Source: Peribolospora baueri (taxonomy: Eukaryota > Basidiomycota > Peribolosporomycetes > Peribolosporales > Peribolosporaceae). From it: a stretch of 64,000 nt of DNA. Of this stretch, positions 1-12,090 are shown one piece after another; positions within the stretch are counted from its first letter, which is position 1, and every line of letters starts with the position of its first letter. Below the pieces are notes generated by a model. The model made no database searches and was not told the DNA's origin. It worked only from the letters and a program-made list of their open reading frames with translations. Where the stretch lies: NCBI GenBank assembly GCA_029717555.1, contig JAMDHS010000035.1, positions 142,565-206,564 of the forward strand, read 5' to 3'. The position numbers and the translations under genes are program-made.

Positions 1-2435
1 TGCGGAACGCTTCCTTGGCCTTGGTCTCGTTGGGAAAGGCGGGGAAAAAATCGGAGGGGACGAGGTAATCGCGCTTGTGGTCCGCCTTGAATGAGTAGTA
101 CAAGTTCTTGGCCAGCTTTTTGGCCTCGGCAGGGCTGTTGATGTCCAAACCCAGTCCGGTTTTCCGGTTGGCGATCAGGCCCAGAGGGTCCTGTACCGCC
201 ACGCGGGCGAGCGTGCTCGCCGCGACATTGCCCACATTCTTCGCGACACTCATCGCACCCTTCTGCTTGCGCGCGATGTCCACCGCCGGTTGAGACTCGG
301 TCGAGTACGCCGTGCCGGGCGTCATGGGATCTGTGAAGGCGGTGGTGCTGCCGCCAGAGAGTGGGATTGACATGTAGTCGCTCGATTTGTGCCGATGCAT
401 AGGCGGACGCCGGTCCTCATGCTTCTTCTTCTTCTTGTCCTTGCTGGGACCCCAGCTGAACTTCTTGCTGCGCTCATCGCCTCTGTTGTGGGACTCGCCG
501 TGTGGGGGAGTAGTTATCTTCAAGGCCATCCCAGCAGAGGGTGTACCTGGCCGAGAGCTCGGAGCGGAGCCGCCGAACCGATTGCCCGAGTTCATGCGGG
601 GATAGGCGGGACGCTTGCGCTTGGGACGGTAATCTTTGAGCTTGTCGAAGACTGCATGCGGCACGGCGCGTGTGAGACCGGAAATGAGCTGAGCGCGCTC
701 GTCGTGAGGGGGCTTCCGCTCCGCTAGCGTTACTCACTCGCCAGCGCCTGGCCAATCTCGGCGATGCGGTCCGCGTACGCGACGCGATGGAAGTCCATGG
801 CTGCGAGTCATAGTCGAATCGGGGTCAAGAGTGCGAATCGAATGGCCGGAGAGAGACAAGCAGATGCATGCGGAAGCGTGTGCTTACAAACGAACTGGAT
901 GACGATCTTCTCCACGCAAACGATGACGAAGAGGAAAAAGAAAAATTCGACGACTTCGTACATCTTGCAATGTCCGAAGGGAAGGGGAAAAAGGTATCGA
1001 CGTGACGATCAACCTCGGGAGGGAGCGAAGCGAAGCGGTGCCCACCGTCGATGTTGGCTTACCCTGTAAGTATACGCGGCCGGACTTCCCTTGGGATCGG
1101 AATGGCTGTACAGGTGGTAGATGCCACCGAAGATGATTGCCCAGGAGCCTAAATGAGGGGAGCGAAGACGCAGACAAGAGAAGCAAGGACGTCGGCCGGC
1201 AAATCAGTGGAGGGGTCGGACGAAGTAAAAGAAAGCGATGCGGCGGCTCACCCCATCCCATGGAGGCATAGAAAATAGGTTTGATGTAGCCTTTTGCCGA
1301 GTTATAGATCTCGATGTAGCTGAGCAAGCGCTGACTGACGTCGCCCCACACGATCCTGACGAGGAGGAGGAAGAGGCGCGGAATGACCTCGACGAAGAAA
1401 TGAAGCCACCAAGAGACATGGATGTTGAAGGCAGCCCAGATGAGCCACGCCTCGACGTTGTCGGCGAGCATCCTGTTGGCATGGCTCTTGTGGCGGTAGA
1501 TGATGTGGACGACGATGGCAGGGGTGACGAGGGCGCCGGAGACGATCAGGTTTCCGAGAAAGGTTGTGCCGAGGAAGGAGAAGATACTGGGAGGGAGGCA
1601 CGAAGAAAGCCAAAAGCACTGCGATGAGACGTCTTCCGCCCGATATGCGTGTTGCGACGAGGCCCTCCAGGAAAGCAAACGGGTTCGACGCCACTCACTT
1701 CCAAGGGGAGCACCGCCCGCGCCACTTGCCCCTGATCTTCATTTCATGCTCCTCGTTGTACTTATCCGCTTCGTCCAGATCATCGTCGTCGCTCCAGTTG
1801 TACAAGTCCGCGGCGTTGTCATAATCATCGTCCGAGCTGTCGTCGTCGTCTCCTCCCCAGGGACGCTCCTGGCTGGCCTCGATGGGTGCGGTGGGAGGAT
1901 TGTCAGATTGTATGCCATGGCTAGGCAAGACGGGGGCGGAGTGCGGAGCGTGAGAGAGACGGGGCTGCGTCGCGAAGGGGTCAGACTCGGCGGGCCTGTG
2001 TTTGTCTGCCTTTCCCATATCGTCGATGGTCGGAACCATGGTGAGGGCGCTGCCGAGACTGGGCCTGCCGTCGTCGGGACTGGCGCCGCTGCCTGCGTCA
2101 GAGCGCAGCTTGCCGTGGTCGTTCTGGGAGCGGGTGTAGGCAGGAAGAGAAAACATCTCGTGGCCGTGAGCGGCGTCGTAGGGGGGCGACTGGGGCGGGT
2201 CTTCGAGGTTGAGCGCGACATGGGGAGTCTCCGGGTCGCCAGCGCGAGCTTGGCCGCTGCTGCTGCGACTGGACGTCGGGGACGGCATGGCGGGCGGCGA
2301 GGGCACGCCGGGCGGCGGGGGTTGGGAGGAAGATGGGTGTGTCGGCGGGCAGAGAAGAGGACGTCGGGAAGGGGGTTGAAGGGTCTTGGTCTTCTTCTCT
2401 TCTTGGTCAATGATGGTGGTGGTGAGTGTCGGCAT
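1..2435 (-). CDS. MscS-family mechanosensitive ion channel with EF-hand region, fungal type (3' end cut by window edge)
   Basis: Likely a membrane channel that opens under membrane tension and releases ions, often Ca2+, from ER or plasma membrane; this role is known for fungal Msy1/Msy2 and is inferred here. I read exons 2435-1699, 1586-1252, 1148-1063, 963-888, 800-738 and about 725-1. The N-terminal ~245 residues are disordered and end in an acidic stretch. Hydrophobic helices follow, with fungal-MscS features: a Trp-rich WWLHFFVEVIPR segment, then FHRVAYADRI, which closely matches the family's conserved loop. The last exon runs through a Ser/Pro/Lys-rich linker into a segment (LVPSDFFPAF) typical of the region just before or at the EF hand. 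The pore beta-domain must lie left of base 1. Exon phases agree at every junction. The start at 2435 is the first ATG of the open frame. Confidence 0.85.
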
Positions 2436-4128
2436 ATGTCCGCCAATCTCCTTTCAGGGGTCTTGATCAATCTCGGATCCGGATCCCGATCGGGGGTCGT
2501 CCCCATCGGCGTCCAGTTCGGACGGGCCCTTCTCTCCCCTACGTCCTCCTCATCGTCTGACGAGGCACGCAGAGCTCGCGGAAACTGCGAGGGCGAGGGC
2601 TGGGAGCGTGAGGGAGGGTGCCCACAAGGAACTCACATGGTCGCTCGTCACATACGTCCATCCTCATTTTACGTCTCGCCCGTCCCTACAGGCAGCCAAG
2701 AGGTCAGCGGCTGAGACGCCGACGCGACGACTCCCCCCGATCGAGCCCCAGGGCGGATCATGCCACCACGAAACCGCGAAGGGCCGCCCGTGAATAATCA
2801 AAGCTCGGATTCGATGATCTGCCTAGTCCCTCCTCGATGCGTTCAGCGATCTCGGTCGCCCGTGAGCCTCTTCCATACGGCAGCCTTCGTTGCGTCTCTG
2901 CTCACAGTCGTCTTCGGCGTGCCGGAAGACGGGGAAGACCGTCTCGCTCGTCGGCTTTTGACCGGAGCTTCGTGGAAACCGAGATGGGAAGGCGGGCTGC
3001 AGAAGACAGGGGAACAGCGGCTCGACGGCCTCGGTGACACAGGGGTTCCGTGCCAGAGTGAGAGCGATAATGGGCACGTCTTGTTCTGTCTCATCCGACT
3101 GACTGGCTTGCTGGCCGCGCCAAACCATCTCCAAAGGCGACGGATGTTATTGTAGCAAAACGAGGCAATATCTCTTTTGTTATTACACAAGATTCAAGAG
3201 ATGTTCAAGATCTTAATATAGTTCAAGATAGCGGGAATGGGCATGCATCGACTTACGCTGACATCAGCATGCCGTTCTATAGCCAGTACCTCCCGAGGAA
3301 CAAGCTTTTTTTTTTCCGATGGCTCATCAGCACTACAGATCAGCTCATTGAAATGCTCACACTGGGGGAGTTAGACCCCCGACAGCATTGCTGGGGCACC
3401 CTTGCCAAAACAGTCAGAATAGAAAAGAAATAGAAAAATTAAATAGCCGCTCATGTGATCTGATTAGATCGTCATAAGATCAACTCGACACGGGGATCGA
3501 CGGGCAGGCGAGTGATAGGGCAACGGTGGCGCTGAGCGTGCGTCGATGGCAGATGGGATCCCCGTAAACGGATGGTGAGGGGGTTCCAAAGGACCTCGCG
3601 AGACCGCTGTTCATCGTAGGGCTTTGACAGAACAGGAGATCATGTCTCACTCAGTGACTCGAAGCTTGGCAAAACTCGTCACCCCGGTCCGAGTCTCTCT
3701 TGCGGACCATGGCACGTTTTCTACTTATCTGGCTACCTGGTACCCCGTGGGTCTCGCCAGCAGCTCTCACACCATTCTAGTTGACAGGCAAGTAGATTTC
3801 CCTGCGGCCTTGATGAAGCGGACCAGCCGTCGCCCATCACGGCGAAAGGTGGCGGGAGGACGGACGAAAGCTGATCATGATATCATCGCTCTCTTCTTGG
3901 CAACTACGGTCACCCAGCATCGCCACCCGACCTGCCTCCCATCTTTCCACTACCACCACCACCACCACCGCCTCCGCCTTACCTCAGCGACACTTTCTCG
4001 TCCCAGCCTCGACGTTCTTTCTCTCCCCCGCCCTTCTCGCCTTTGCCACCCTCTCATCGCCACCGCCCCATCCCCATCAACCCCATCATCGGCGCTTCCC
4101 GACCGATCGACGAACAACGGAACCAACC
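2436..4128. other. Intergenic region with no recognised gene
   Basis: This is the shared upstream region of the MscS gene (minus) and the small membrane protein gene (plus). Open frames here have no recognisable domain or codon pattern. The part around 3160-3480 is AT-richer than its surroundings and holds three short copies of a TTCAAGA-type word near 3190-3230. It probably contains both promoters. Confidence 0.5.
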
Positions 4129-5065
4129 ATGGCCCGTCTGGCTACATCCATGAGCATCAGCGCACCGCTCACCATCCTCCTGCTTCTCTTGGCGTTCGCC
4201 TCGTCCGGCGTCCGAGCCTGTGAGTGGATGGCTCGAGCACTGGAGTACGGACGTCTGTCTGATCTCAACTTGACTTTGTCGCCCAACATCCACGGCCGTC
4301 TGTTGCCTTGTTGCGCCCAGATTGTCAACGTGAGTGGGCAGCCCGCCCGTGTCCAGCGCCTCGTGCCGTCTGACCTCACCCGGTCTCATACGTGTGAACC
4401 CGGATTCTCGCTCTTCCCCTCCTCTACTTCATTTCCCAGAGTACGATCGGTTTGGCAACTGCATGACGAATGGATGGTCCTATGGCGCCAGAGTAGGAGT
4501 CGGTGAGTTTCCTGGAGCCATGGACGCTTGAGCGTGTTGCCAGCCGGTCCTTGGCCGCTTCTTCTCGCGAGCCTGTCCTTCTCACACTTCCTTTCGCCTT
4601 GATGTCTTTGTCGTCTTTGTCCGGCGCAGGCATTGCTGTTGGTGAGTGGGATAGTGGTTAATAAGGCAGGTGTTTTTTATATCGCTTTTCCCTTTCCTGC
4701 TGATCCATCCCTGTCCGCCTCTTTTCTGTCCTCTCATCCCCCAACTCGGTTCCGATCGGTTCCGACCATCTTCAGCAGCCGCCTGCATCTTCATCATCGC
4801 CCTCCTCTTTCTCGCCCGCCGCAAGCGCCAGGCCGCCTTCTGGCGGCGAGTGCAGGCCCAGAATCAAGGGTACCAGCCTGGCTACTATGGCGGCGGCGCT
4901 CAGCAGCAGCAGCATCATCAGCAGTACGGGTACGCGCCGTACGTCCAGCCTGCGTCTTCTTACGGCGCTCAGCAGCAAGACGCCCCCGCACCCCAGTACG
5001 CCGCCCCGCCTGGTCCGCCGCCGCCGGCTTACGAGGACAAGCGCGAACGACCTCATCAGGCGTGA
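4129..5065 (+). CDS. Small single-pass membrane protein with signal peptide and cytoplasmic PPPAY motif (RCR-like)
   Basis: Predicted 153-residue type I membrane protein. Exons are 4129-4219, 4321-4329, 4440-4502, 4630-4641 and 4779-5065. Residues 1-30 form a signal peptide with a Leu-rich core. A short lumenal segment with two cysteines (YDRFGNCMTNGWSYGAR) follows, then a transmembrane helix (AACIFIIALLFLARRKR). The cytoplasmic tail is rich in Gln, Tyr and Pro and ends near PPPPAYEDKRE. PPxY tails of this kind recruit Rsp5/Nedd4 ubiquitin ligases in yeast Rcr1/Rcr2, which affect chitin deposition and trafficking; the same job here is inferred. Two of the exons are only 9 and 12 nt. I accept them because they keep the phase and restore a continuous membrane protein. 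The ATG at 4129 is chosen because it begins the signal peptide. Confidence 0.75.
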
Positions 5066-5649
5066 GATGAGCCGGAAGCGGAGAACGGCGCTTCCGTGGT
5101 CCATCCACATTCGTCCAACGGTGTTCTTTTCTACTTAGTAAATATATAATTGCTCGCACAACGATCTGTATTCTCACATTGCGCTCATGGTAACCGCGTA
5201 ACCGGTGTAGCTAGCTTTCGACCTGCTCGTCCTGTATCGCTTCGCTTCTCCTTTCCTCCTCTAGCCCTTCACTCGCAGTTGTGAATGTAACTTCTATAAA
5301 GCTCCCCGCGTCTTGACACAAACCCTTTCCATCGCTTCTGAAATACCTGTGCGCACCAGCTTTCATTCCTACCAGCAGCTCGAACTTCATCGTCGACCCG
5401 CAATGGCTCATCTTGCAGGCTCACATCTCGGAGGCGGAGGCGGAGGTGAACGGCCGTGACACGGCATCTCTCATTGCCATGCGCAAAGAGTGGAAGAAGT
5501 CATTCGACGAAAGAGAACCATCCGATCAACAGGACGAATTTTCCAAAAGTAACCGGTCCTCCCCTCCCTTTCTTCCGATCAAATTAATAAAAAAAAGGAG
5601 AGCGTTCCGCGCTTGGTATCTTTAACTGATCTTTTTGTATGTGCTTAGG
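5066..5649. other. Region between convergent genes, no supported gene
   Basis: Here the small membrane protein gene (plus) meets the borate exporter gene (minus). An ATG at 5403 opens a Gly-rich 17-codon frame, and a 70-codon frame starts at 5413. Neither has a recognisable domain or clean splice sites, so I call no gene. Both 3' UTRs should lie here; the AT-rich tract near 5140 and the A-run near 5590 could hold poly(A) signals. Confidence 0.4.
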
Positions 5650-8600
5650 TCAGATCGAGCCTCCCACAGAGCGAAGGGTAAATTCGGAGGCCGTCTAGAG
5701 GGCGGCGGTGACAGGTGGCGATGAGAGCGAGCAAGGCATGTCCGAGAGGAGGATGGGAGGAAGAAGACGGGGAAAGTGACGCAGCAAGAGGTGAGTGAGC
5801 GGCAGATGTCACGCGAGGCTCGTGCACGAGCAGCGGAATTGGGGTGCATAGCCGCCCGGTGAGAGCAGCCAAGGCCGACGAAAAAGAGAGAGCAAACTCA
5901 CTGGAGCGTCTAGAATCTTGAGCTCCTGGGTGGTGAAGAAAGGCATCTTGGGCATGAGGAAAGCACGAAGAGGGACGAGGAGAAGGATGGGGATCGGGAA
6001 ACCGACGGCGGCTGCCGGAAGGAAGGGAGGCGAGGCGAGGGATGGAGGTAAAAACATCACGCATGGAGAATGTCAGTGAGGCGCGCTCTCGCCTCTCTCC
6101 ACTTGCAAAAAACAACGCTCACCGATGGTCTGCGTGACGGCGAACGTGACGCCAAAGCCGACGAGCTCGCACGCCACGAACGCGATGAGAGCCGTCTTGC
6201 GCACCTTCCTGAGCGGCTCCACGTTAGGGTCGCGAGGGGTGAAGTGTCGGTCGCGGAGGAGAAAGTAGATCTTCTCCACAACGCCGTTCGTCTCGAGGGC
6301 CGACGCGCCCATATACCAGAAAAGGCCGGCGAGAACGCCTCGAGGGATGAGGCCGAGGACGTGAAGGAACGGTTCGGTCATGAGCACGAGGCACAAGCTC
6401 CCTTGCGCGAGGTTGGAGAAGCGCTGCTCGACAACGGCCACAGGTCGCTCCTCCACGTCATAGTCCTCGACGATGGTCTCCGACTCGTCCTCTCCCTCTG
6501 CCTTGGACGTCGGCCTACGACCCTCGTCCACGATTTTGGCCCCGAAGCCGTTTCCCACAGCGCGTTGAGAGGGGGAGGAGCTTGCGCTCGCCTTATTCGA
6601 CGCAGCCGTGTTACGGCGATTGAGCGTGGCCTTGCAGTCGTCGCCGCCTCCGCCAACCGACGGCGGCTCGTCACCGGCACGCGCGGCGACCTTCTCGTCC
6701 ACATTTGCCTGCTCGGGCGAGATGACGGCCTTTTCGCCGCGCTCGCCGAGGCCTTCGCGCTTCTTGCTCCGGTCATACTTCTTAACACGTTCGTATACGA
6801 GCAGGCTCTCGGTGTGGATCGGCGCCTGTGGGATGAGGCCGTTGGGGGCAGGGAGACCGAGAAGGGCGGCGAGAAAGGTGGTGATTCCGAGGAGGAAGAA
6901 GTCCCAGTGGAATCCCGGAGGCTTGCGGAGCGGGAACTCGGAGCCTTGGGCGATGAGCGACTGTGAGAGCGGACAAGGTCGTTGGCGCGGGGAAACAGCG
7001 TGCGCAGAAACGATGGAACACGTCGCGACTTACCGAAACGTTCGAGTCAAAGTAGAATAAGATGGTGAGAAGGATGCCGAAGGGCACAGCGACACCGACC
7101 CACTTAGCAGGGAGCTCCCAAAAGCGAACCAACCATTCGCGGCCGTTAGTGGGCGTGAACGCAGCCCCTGTGGGCAACGTGGAGATGTGAGAGCGGAGAA
7201 GCTTGCCCCAGTGGGGCACGGCGCTGATCGCGACGACGGTGATGGGCATTCCGTAGTCTGCGAAGACGCGGCGGACGACGTGGTGAAGAAAGGTGGAGAT
7301 GGAAAGGCGGTTGAAGAGGAAGCAGACGATGACGGTGAGGAGGCCACAGACGAGGGTAAGGAGCGCCTCGTCCTGCGCGTATTGGGAGAAGGAGCGGTCG
7401 ACCGTCTGGCAGCCGTATTGCAAATACACTAGCGCAACGTAGAGACCGAAGGCTGGCAAGGAGAAGGGGCGGCGTGAGGGTTGAGCGGACCGCTTTGCTG
7501 CATCTGGAAAGGGGAGAAGACTCACTGTCACAGCTGAACCTCGTCACGTATCTCAAAAAGTTTACGCCTGCGAGTTGGAAGGGAGAAGGGCAGACGAGAT
7601 AAGCGTCGTGTTTTTCCCACCGGCGTCGTCAACATTTTCCTTTTCTGTGCTCCTCAAAATCAGACCACTCACCGTTCAGGGCGGCGATCAAAAAGTGCAT
7701 CCAAGCGCCGTGGACGTAGACCCAGCCCATGAATGCGAGATAGTCCACGTTTTTGGGCAGGACTCTGTATGTGGTCTGGCTGAGCACGGTGATGGGACCG
7801 GTGACGCCGACGACGAGCAGGGGCTGGCCGCCAAAAATGGAGAATACGAATGCGGCCATGAAAGTGGACAAGAGGACCTCGTTGACGCCGTAGGATTGAT
7901 TCGTCTGGGTGAAGAGGTCAAAAGAGAAGGCGAGGGCAGGGAGAATGCTGTGGAGATGAAGAACAGGAGCGAGGAAGAGGAAAAGAGAGCCCGACCGAGA
8001 TAAAGATGAGTGGAGCCGCCGTCGGCAAAGGGGGCGGAGAGTAAGGTCAGCATGACATACAGCACGTTCCGAATCGCTAGAGGCCGGGAAACTGGGAGAA
8101 GGGATGAGGAGGTCTATAACCGCTTCCGGCGCGCCGTCTTCGCGGTCACCACTAAACCCGCCAGCGCCCTACGCACTCCCGCCCCGCCGTCGTTCGCCCG
8201 TTCTCTCGCTCGTCTTTCGGAGGACATGAAGGAAAAAAAGCACAGTAGCTCACTTGGCAAAAAACATCTGCACCGTGGAGGGAATGACTCTATAGTTCCA
8301 AGCGTCCGCCCAATCGGACCAGTAGTATGGCAGGCGCGCTTTGACGTCTCGGTACATGCCCCGGAAAGGGTGAATCCTGGCCCAGCGAGGACACGAGCGT
8401 CTGCGGCGGTGGTGTGTTTGCTGCTCTGGGCCGTCATGAAAGGCGTCGCCGGGCTGTCGCCCGGTAGCGGTACGCGGGGACGGTGGAGAGGCAGCCAAAT
8501 GCCTAGGACCGTCACCATCGCCGTCGCCATCGCCACCGCCATTCGCGGCGGACAACGTGGCGGGCGTGGCAGCACCTCCTTCGATGTCGGCGTCGTCGCC

Positions 8601-8741
8601 GGGACGAGCGGGATCGAAGAGGGTGCCGGAGGCGTTGGAGTCGGCGCCTCGTTGTCCTCCTCTACTGGTAGCTGGCGGGCGAGCGACGGAGGAAGAGGGA
8701 GAGCGGGCAGGGGTGGTGGATGGTCGGGGCTCTTCTATCAT
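5650..8741 (-). CDS. BOR1: Bor1-type borate/anion exporter (SLC4/HCO3- transporter family)
   Basis: Plasma-membrane transporter expected to export borate or exchange anions, by homology to yeast Bor1 and SLC4 proteins. Exons are 8741-8254, 7947-7673, 7567-7526, 7452-7034, 6960-6123, 6011-5902 and 5694-5650, giving 738 residues with all phases closing. After a disordered N-terminus comes the family's entry region (HPFRGMYRDVKARLPYYW), then ILPALAFSFDLFTQTNQSYG and the hallmark GGQPLLVVGVTGPITV. Later conserved blocks are CDTFGLYVALVYLQYG, the VPFGILLTILFYFDSNVS helix, and the C-terminal PFLHVLGLIPRGVLAGLFWY and ELKILDAP segments. A ~140-residue charged insert sits between helices around 6500-6780, typical of fungal members. 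The gene ends with TASEFTLRSVGGSI. It is divergent from the bZIP gene, 396 bp away. The start at 8741 is favoured over an in-frame ATG at 8930. Confidence 0.93.
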
Positions 8742-9137
8742 CGTGCGTCTATCATTTGTGAGACGAGGGAGGGGAGAAGGGGAGGAAGGCGAAGGAAGTC
8801 TATGAGACGACTGAGAAGGGGGACGACAGAGAGGGTCAGGAAGTGCCAGTGGATGGTGGTGAGAGACAGAGAGCGCATCGGCCGTCGTGCCAAGATCGTC
8901 ATCGTTCGTTCGTTCGTTCGTTCGTCGCACGCTGTCGGTCGAATCGAATCGATCAAAACGTTTTCCGTTCCTCCCACCATCCTCGTCGGCCCTCCAACTC
9001 CCTTCGTCGGCTGTCCGGGTCGCTCGCCGCTCACCTCAGCCACTGAGCTCGCACCGCCCGCCCGTCTGTACGATGGTGGTTAACTTGCACCCGCATCCTT
9101 CCGCCGGACCTCCGCATAACATCGTACGTACCGCAGC
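8742..9137. promoter_or_regulatory. Divergent promoter region between BOR1 and bZIP genes
   Basis: These 396 bp separate two head-to-head start codons and presumably carry both promoters. A short (TTCG)n tract lies at about 8904-8928. I see no clear TATA box. Confidence 0.45.
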
Positions 9138-10718
9138 ATGTCCCGCCGGCGCACACAAGCCAGCGGCCGAGCCCGAGCGCTCGCTCAACACGCTCACATC
9201 GCCGCCATGCTCGACAAGGGGAAGGGCCGGGCCCTCGCAGGGGACAGCCCCAGTCCCACCAACGACCACGACACGCCCTCATGCGCATCGTCCAAGGCGG
9301 AGCGAGACAGTAAGGCCTGCCGCGACGATGCCGGCGTCGACGCGGAGGGCATGCAGCGGAGGTTCTACAAGACGTCGGCGAGCAGGAGGGCGAGGAACCT
9401 CATCAGCCAGAAGGAATACCGTGAGCGTTGGCCGTCATCGGCCCCCCTTTTCTTGCAAACCATTCCTTCTCAAATCTCTTGTCTCAATTGGCTCGCCAGG
9501 AAAACGGCAGGTCCTGCACGTCTCCATGCTCGAGAACGAGAACGCCCTGCTCAAGCTGCGTGTTAAGGAGCTCGAGGCGTTCGTCCACACTCTCCTTCCC
9601 TCGTCTGTGCAGCTCTTGCCCCCCAGCGTTGCGCCCGCAGGGACCGCTACTGCGGTGGAATTGGGAACGGAGAGTAAAGATGGTGTTCGAGCGGGTGGTG
9701 CCGCCGTTGTGACGGAGCCCAGCGTATCCTCTTCTTCTACGACGGCTCCTCTCCCGACGGGGGACTGGATGGGCGGAGACGGTGGCATCGACCTCGGATT
9801 AGGCTTTGATGTCGTGAGTGCTTGGCAATCTTGAAGAACTACGGCGCCTCGCTGCCACTTTCTGGCTGACCGCGCGTACGGTCGGAATCTCGTCGCTCAT
9901 CTCAGACCACCTCAGGCCAGACGCTTTCTTTCCAAGACGAAGCTCGTGCGGCCCTCGCAGCCCTTCTCGGCACACCTCTGCCATTCGAGTCGGCATGCCA
10001 GTCTAACGCCCCTGCGCTGACGAGCCCTTGTTCTACCAACTTGGGCGCCCCGCCCCCGGCAGCCTTCGCTTTTGGTACCGACACTGCCGCCGGCCCATCC
10101 CTCTCCCAAACGTCGGCCAGCGTTGCTTCCACGGCGCTCGACCTTGGTGGAGGCCGCCAATCCAACTCAAGCTCCTTCCAGGCCCACGACGCCGCCGACA
10201 GTCTGCCATGGACGGCAGCTGTTACCGCGCCCATGGGCTTTGTCGACGCACTAGGCTTTGGCGTTGACTACGCGAGCGGCGAGAGTGACTCCGCCGCGAC
10301 CGGCCTCACCTTTACGACGCCCGCCCCGCCCACGTTCTTCGACCCTTTAGGCCTTGGCGTAGACTATCAGGGCGTGTCAGGGGTCGGCGCCAACTCAGTC
10401 GCGGCCACTCATGACGGCGACGGCCAGCGTGTCGCCTCGGCGCCCTTTCCCAGTGGGACGTCATTCCCATCCACAGCAATGACGACGACCCTCCGAACGG
10501 ACGGGTTCACCGCCAGCGCCGTCGTTTCCCCTTCCACCTTCTCATCCATGATCGTCCCTCGACCGTGCATGGACGTGTCGAATGCTTCAGGCACGTCGGC
10601 CGACCTCTCCGTAGCCATGGTAGACGGCCCTCGTTGTGCATGCGACCGATCCGCTCCTCCCGCCTCGGACGCGCGGCTGCCTCGCGGGCGACTGCGGCCA
10701 TCACGGCGACGGAAATAG
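9138..10718 (+). CDS. bZIP transcription factor
   Basis: Nuclear DNA-binding regulator. Exons are 9138-9420, 9500-9813 and 9906-10718, giving 469 residues. The basic region spans the first intron: RRARNLISQKEYR is joined to KRQVLHV. It fits the bZIP pattern of Asn followed by Ser-Gln and Tyr-Arg, and leads into leucine heptads (LENENALLKLRVKELEAFV). The rest is low complexity, with three related short motifs: DLGLGFD at the exon 2 end, ALGFGVDY and PLGLGVDY. These could be partner-binding or activation motifs. The C-terminus is uncertain. An alternative intron from about 10634 to 10718 would shift frame and end at 10786 with an acidic tail (MSIEDVLSVFSPAFGSR), which looks more natural. The targets are unknown; divergence from the borate exporter gene does not prove regulation of it. 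Confidence 0.8.
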
Positions 10719-12090
10719 CAAACTGGGCGGAGATGAGCATCGAAGACGTTCTCTCCGTCTTCTCTCCCGCCTTCGGTTCGCGGTGAACTGAAGCGGAGGG
10801 TCAGCGCAGATCCTTTGGGACCGGTCATAGTACGATTGCCTACTTGCTTCGCATTCCGTCCAAAGCCGGTTCGATCCGCATCACCTCGTCTCGCTGCGCC
10901 CCAACCCTTTTGGCCCCAGCGCTGCCCGCGCGCTCGGAGATCTTATCGCCGCTCTGGACTGACGGGGTTGCGCACTCCGCTGGCGGAGCCCGCCCCTTTT
11001 CTCACGTACGTCGAACGAGACCGACACGGATTGCTGACCGCCACAGCTGTCGATTGTTATGTATTTGCACGAACACTATGGTAGAAGGAATGTACACGAC
11101 TGTCTTTGCCCGTAACTCTGGTCCTTCCTTATCTTTGCTCCGCCCCCCCTCCTTTGAACCGTAAACTCGTCGCGTCCGGACGATGAGCGGCGCTAGGGTG
11201 CGTCTATCTATCATCATATCATCACTTCCAACTTGGTCGTTCTTGTTCCGCCGAGGGCGGCTATCGACGGTCATGTCGTGAAAATGCAGCGTTGGAAGTC
11301 ACGGGGTGGGGCAGCCGGTGGTGCGCAAGCGCAAGCGAGGCCAGGACAGCCGGACCTTTCCTCCTAGTCGAATGCCCTTATCGCCTCTTCCGAGCCCAAC
11401 CGTCGTCGCCCCGCCGGAGACGGCTATGCACGATCATGACGGACCACGTGAGCCATTCTTTGCAAACGCACCACGGCCTTGTTCTGCAGAAGAGTAGCGG
11501 CATTCTGCGCAGGTCGACAATCAACAGCCTCCGGTGGACGTGGCCGACGGGCCCAGCTCAAACAGACACTCTGAACTCGACACGACGCCGGTTCGAACGC
11601 CGCCCATTCCACTCCCCTTGGCTTCCCGTCCATCCGTCCGTCCGTCGTGTTCCAATCCAAGGCAAGCGCTCGCACACGACAGGTGCTTCTAGTCCCCGCA
11701 GCGGAGGCAGCCACGTGTCGGTCCGTGCTATCCCGGATTAAATAACAGCCGATCCGGTCCCACCGGCTTGGGCGACGCGCTCGGCGCTCGGACCGAGGGC
11801 CGGACATGGACGTCGGGCCTTCGGGCCGTCGATGGGACGTGAAGGCGCTCGAGGAAGGGCAGAGAGTCGAACGGAGTCGGTTACGGGATCGTATTGGCGT
11901 CGGGAGGGAGTGGCAGAGAGGCGCAAAGGCGGAGGGTCAGTGGCCAGCGTGATGGAGGAACGATTTCACGGCAGGCGGCGCCGGGATCCAGGGCGGCGGC
12001 GACCGCCTACATATATGCTCGCCGCGCCTCCTCTCTGTGGTAAAATCGTCCCCCCACCTCGACGTCGCCGGAGTACTCAGGCAAGATAAG
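10719..12090. other. Intergenic region with a likely TATA element upstream of the dehydratase gene
   Basis: No convincing gene. The sequence up to 10786 may be the true 3' end of the bZIP gene. Short open frames near 11290-11740 have no recognisable domain. An ACATATATGC word at about 12010 sits ~80 bp upstream of the chosen dehydratase ATG and is a plausible TATA element. Confidence 0.45.

Noticed and set aside
8010-8110. Hydrophobic stretch AIRNVLYVMLTLLSAPF in the minus-strand frame of the borate exporter region
   Set aside because: It lies inside the first intron of the Bor1 gene; the exon from 7947 joins in correct phase and gives the conserved ILPALAFSFDLF sequence.
8887-9834. 315-codon plus-strand frame overlapping the bZIP gene
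   Set aside because: Only its second half matches the bZIP zipper; the first half is another frame, and the spliced model joins the basic region and zipper properly.
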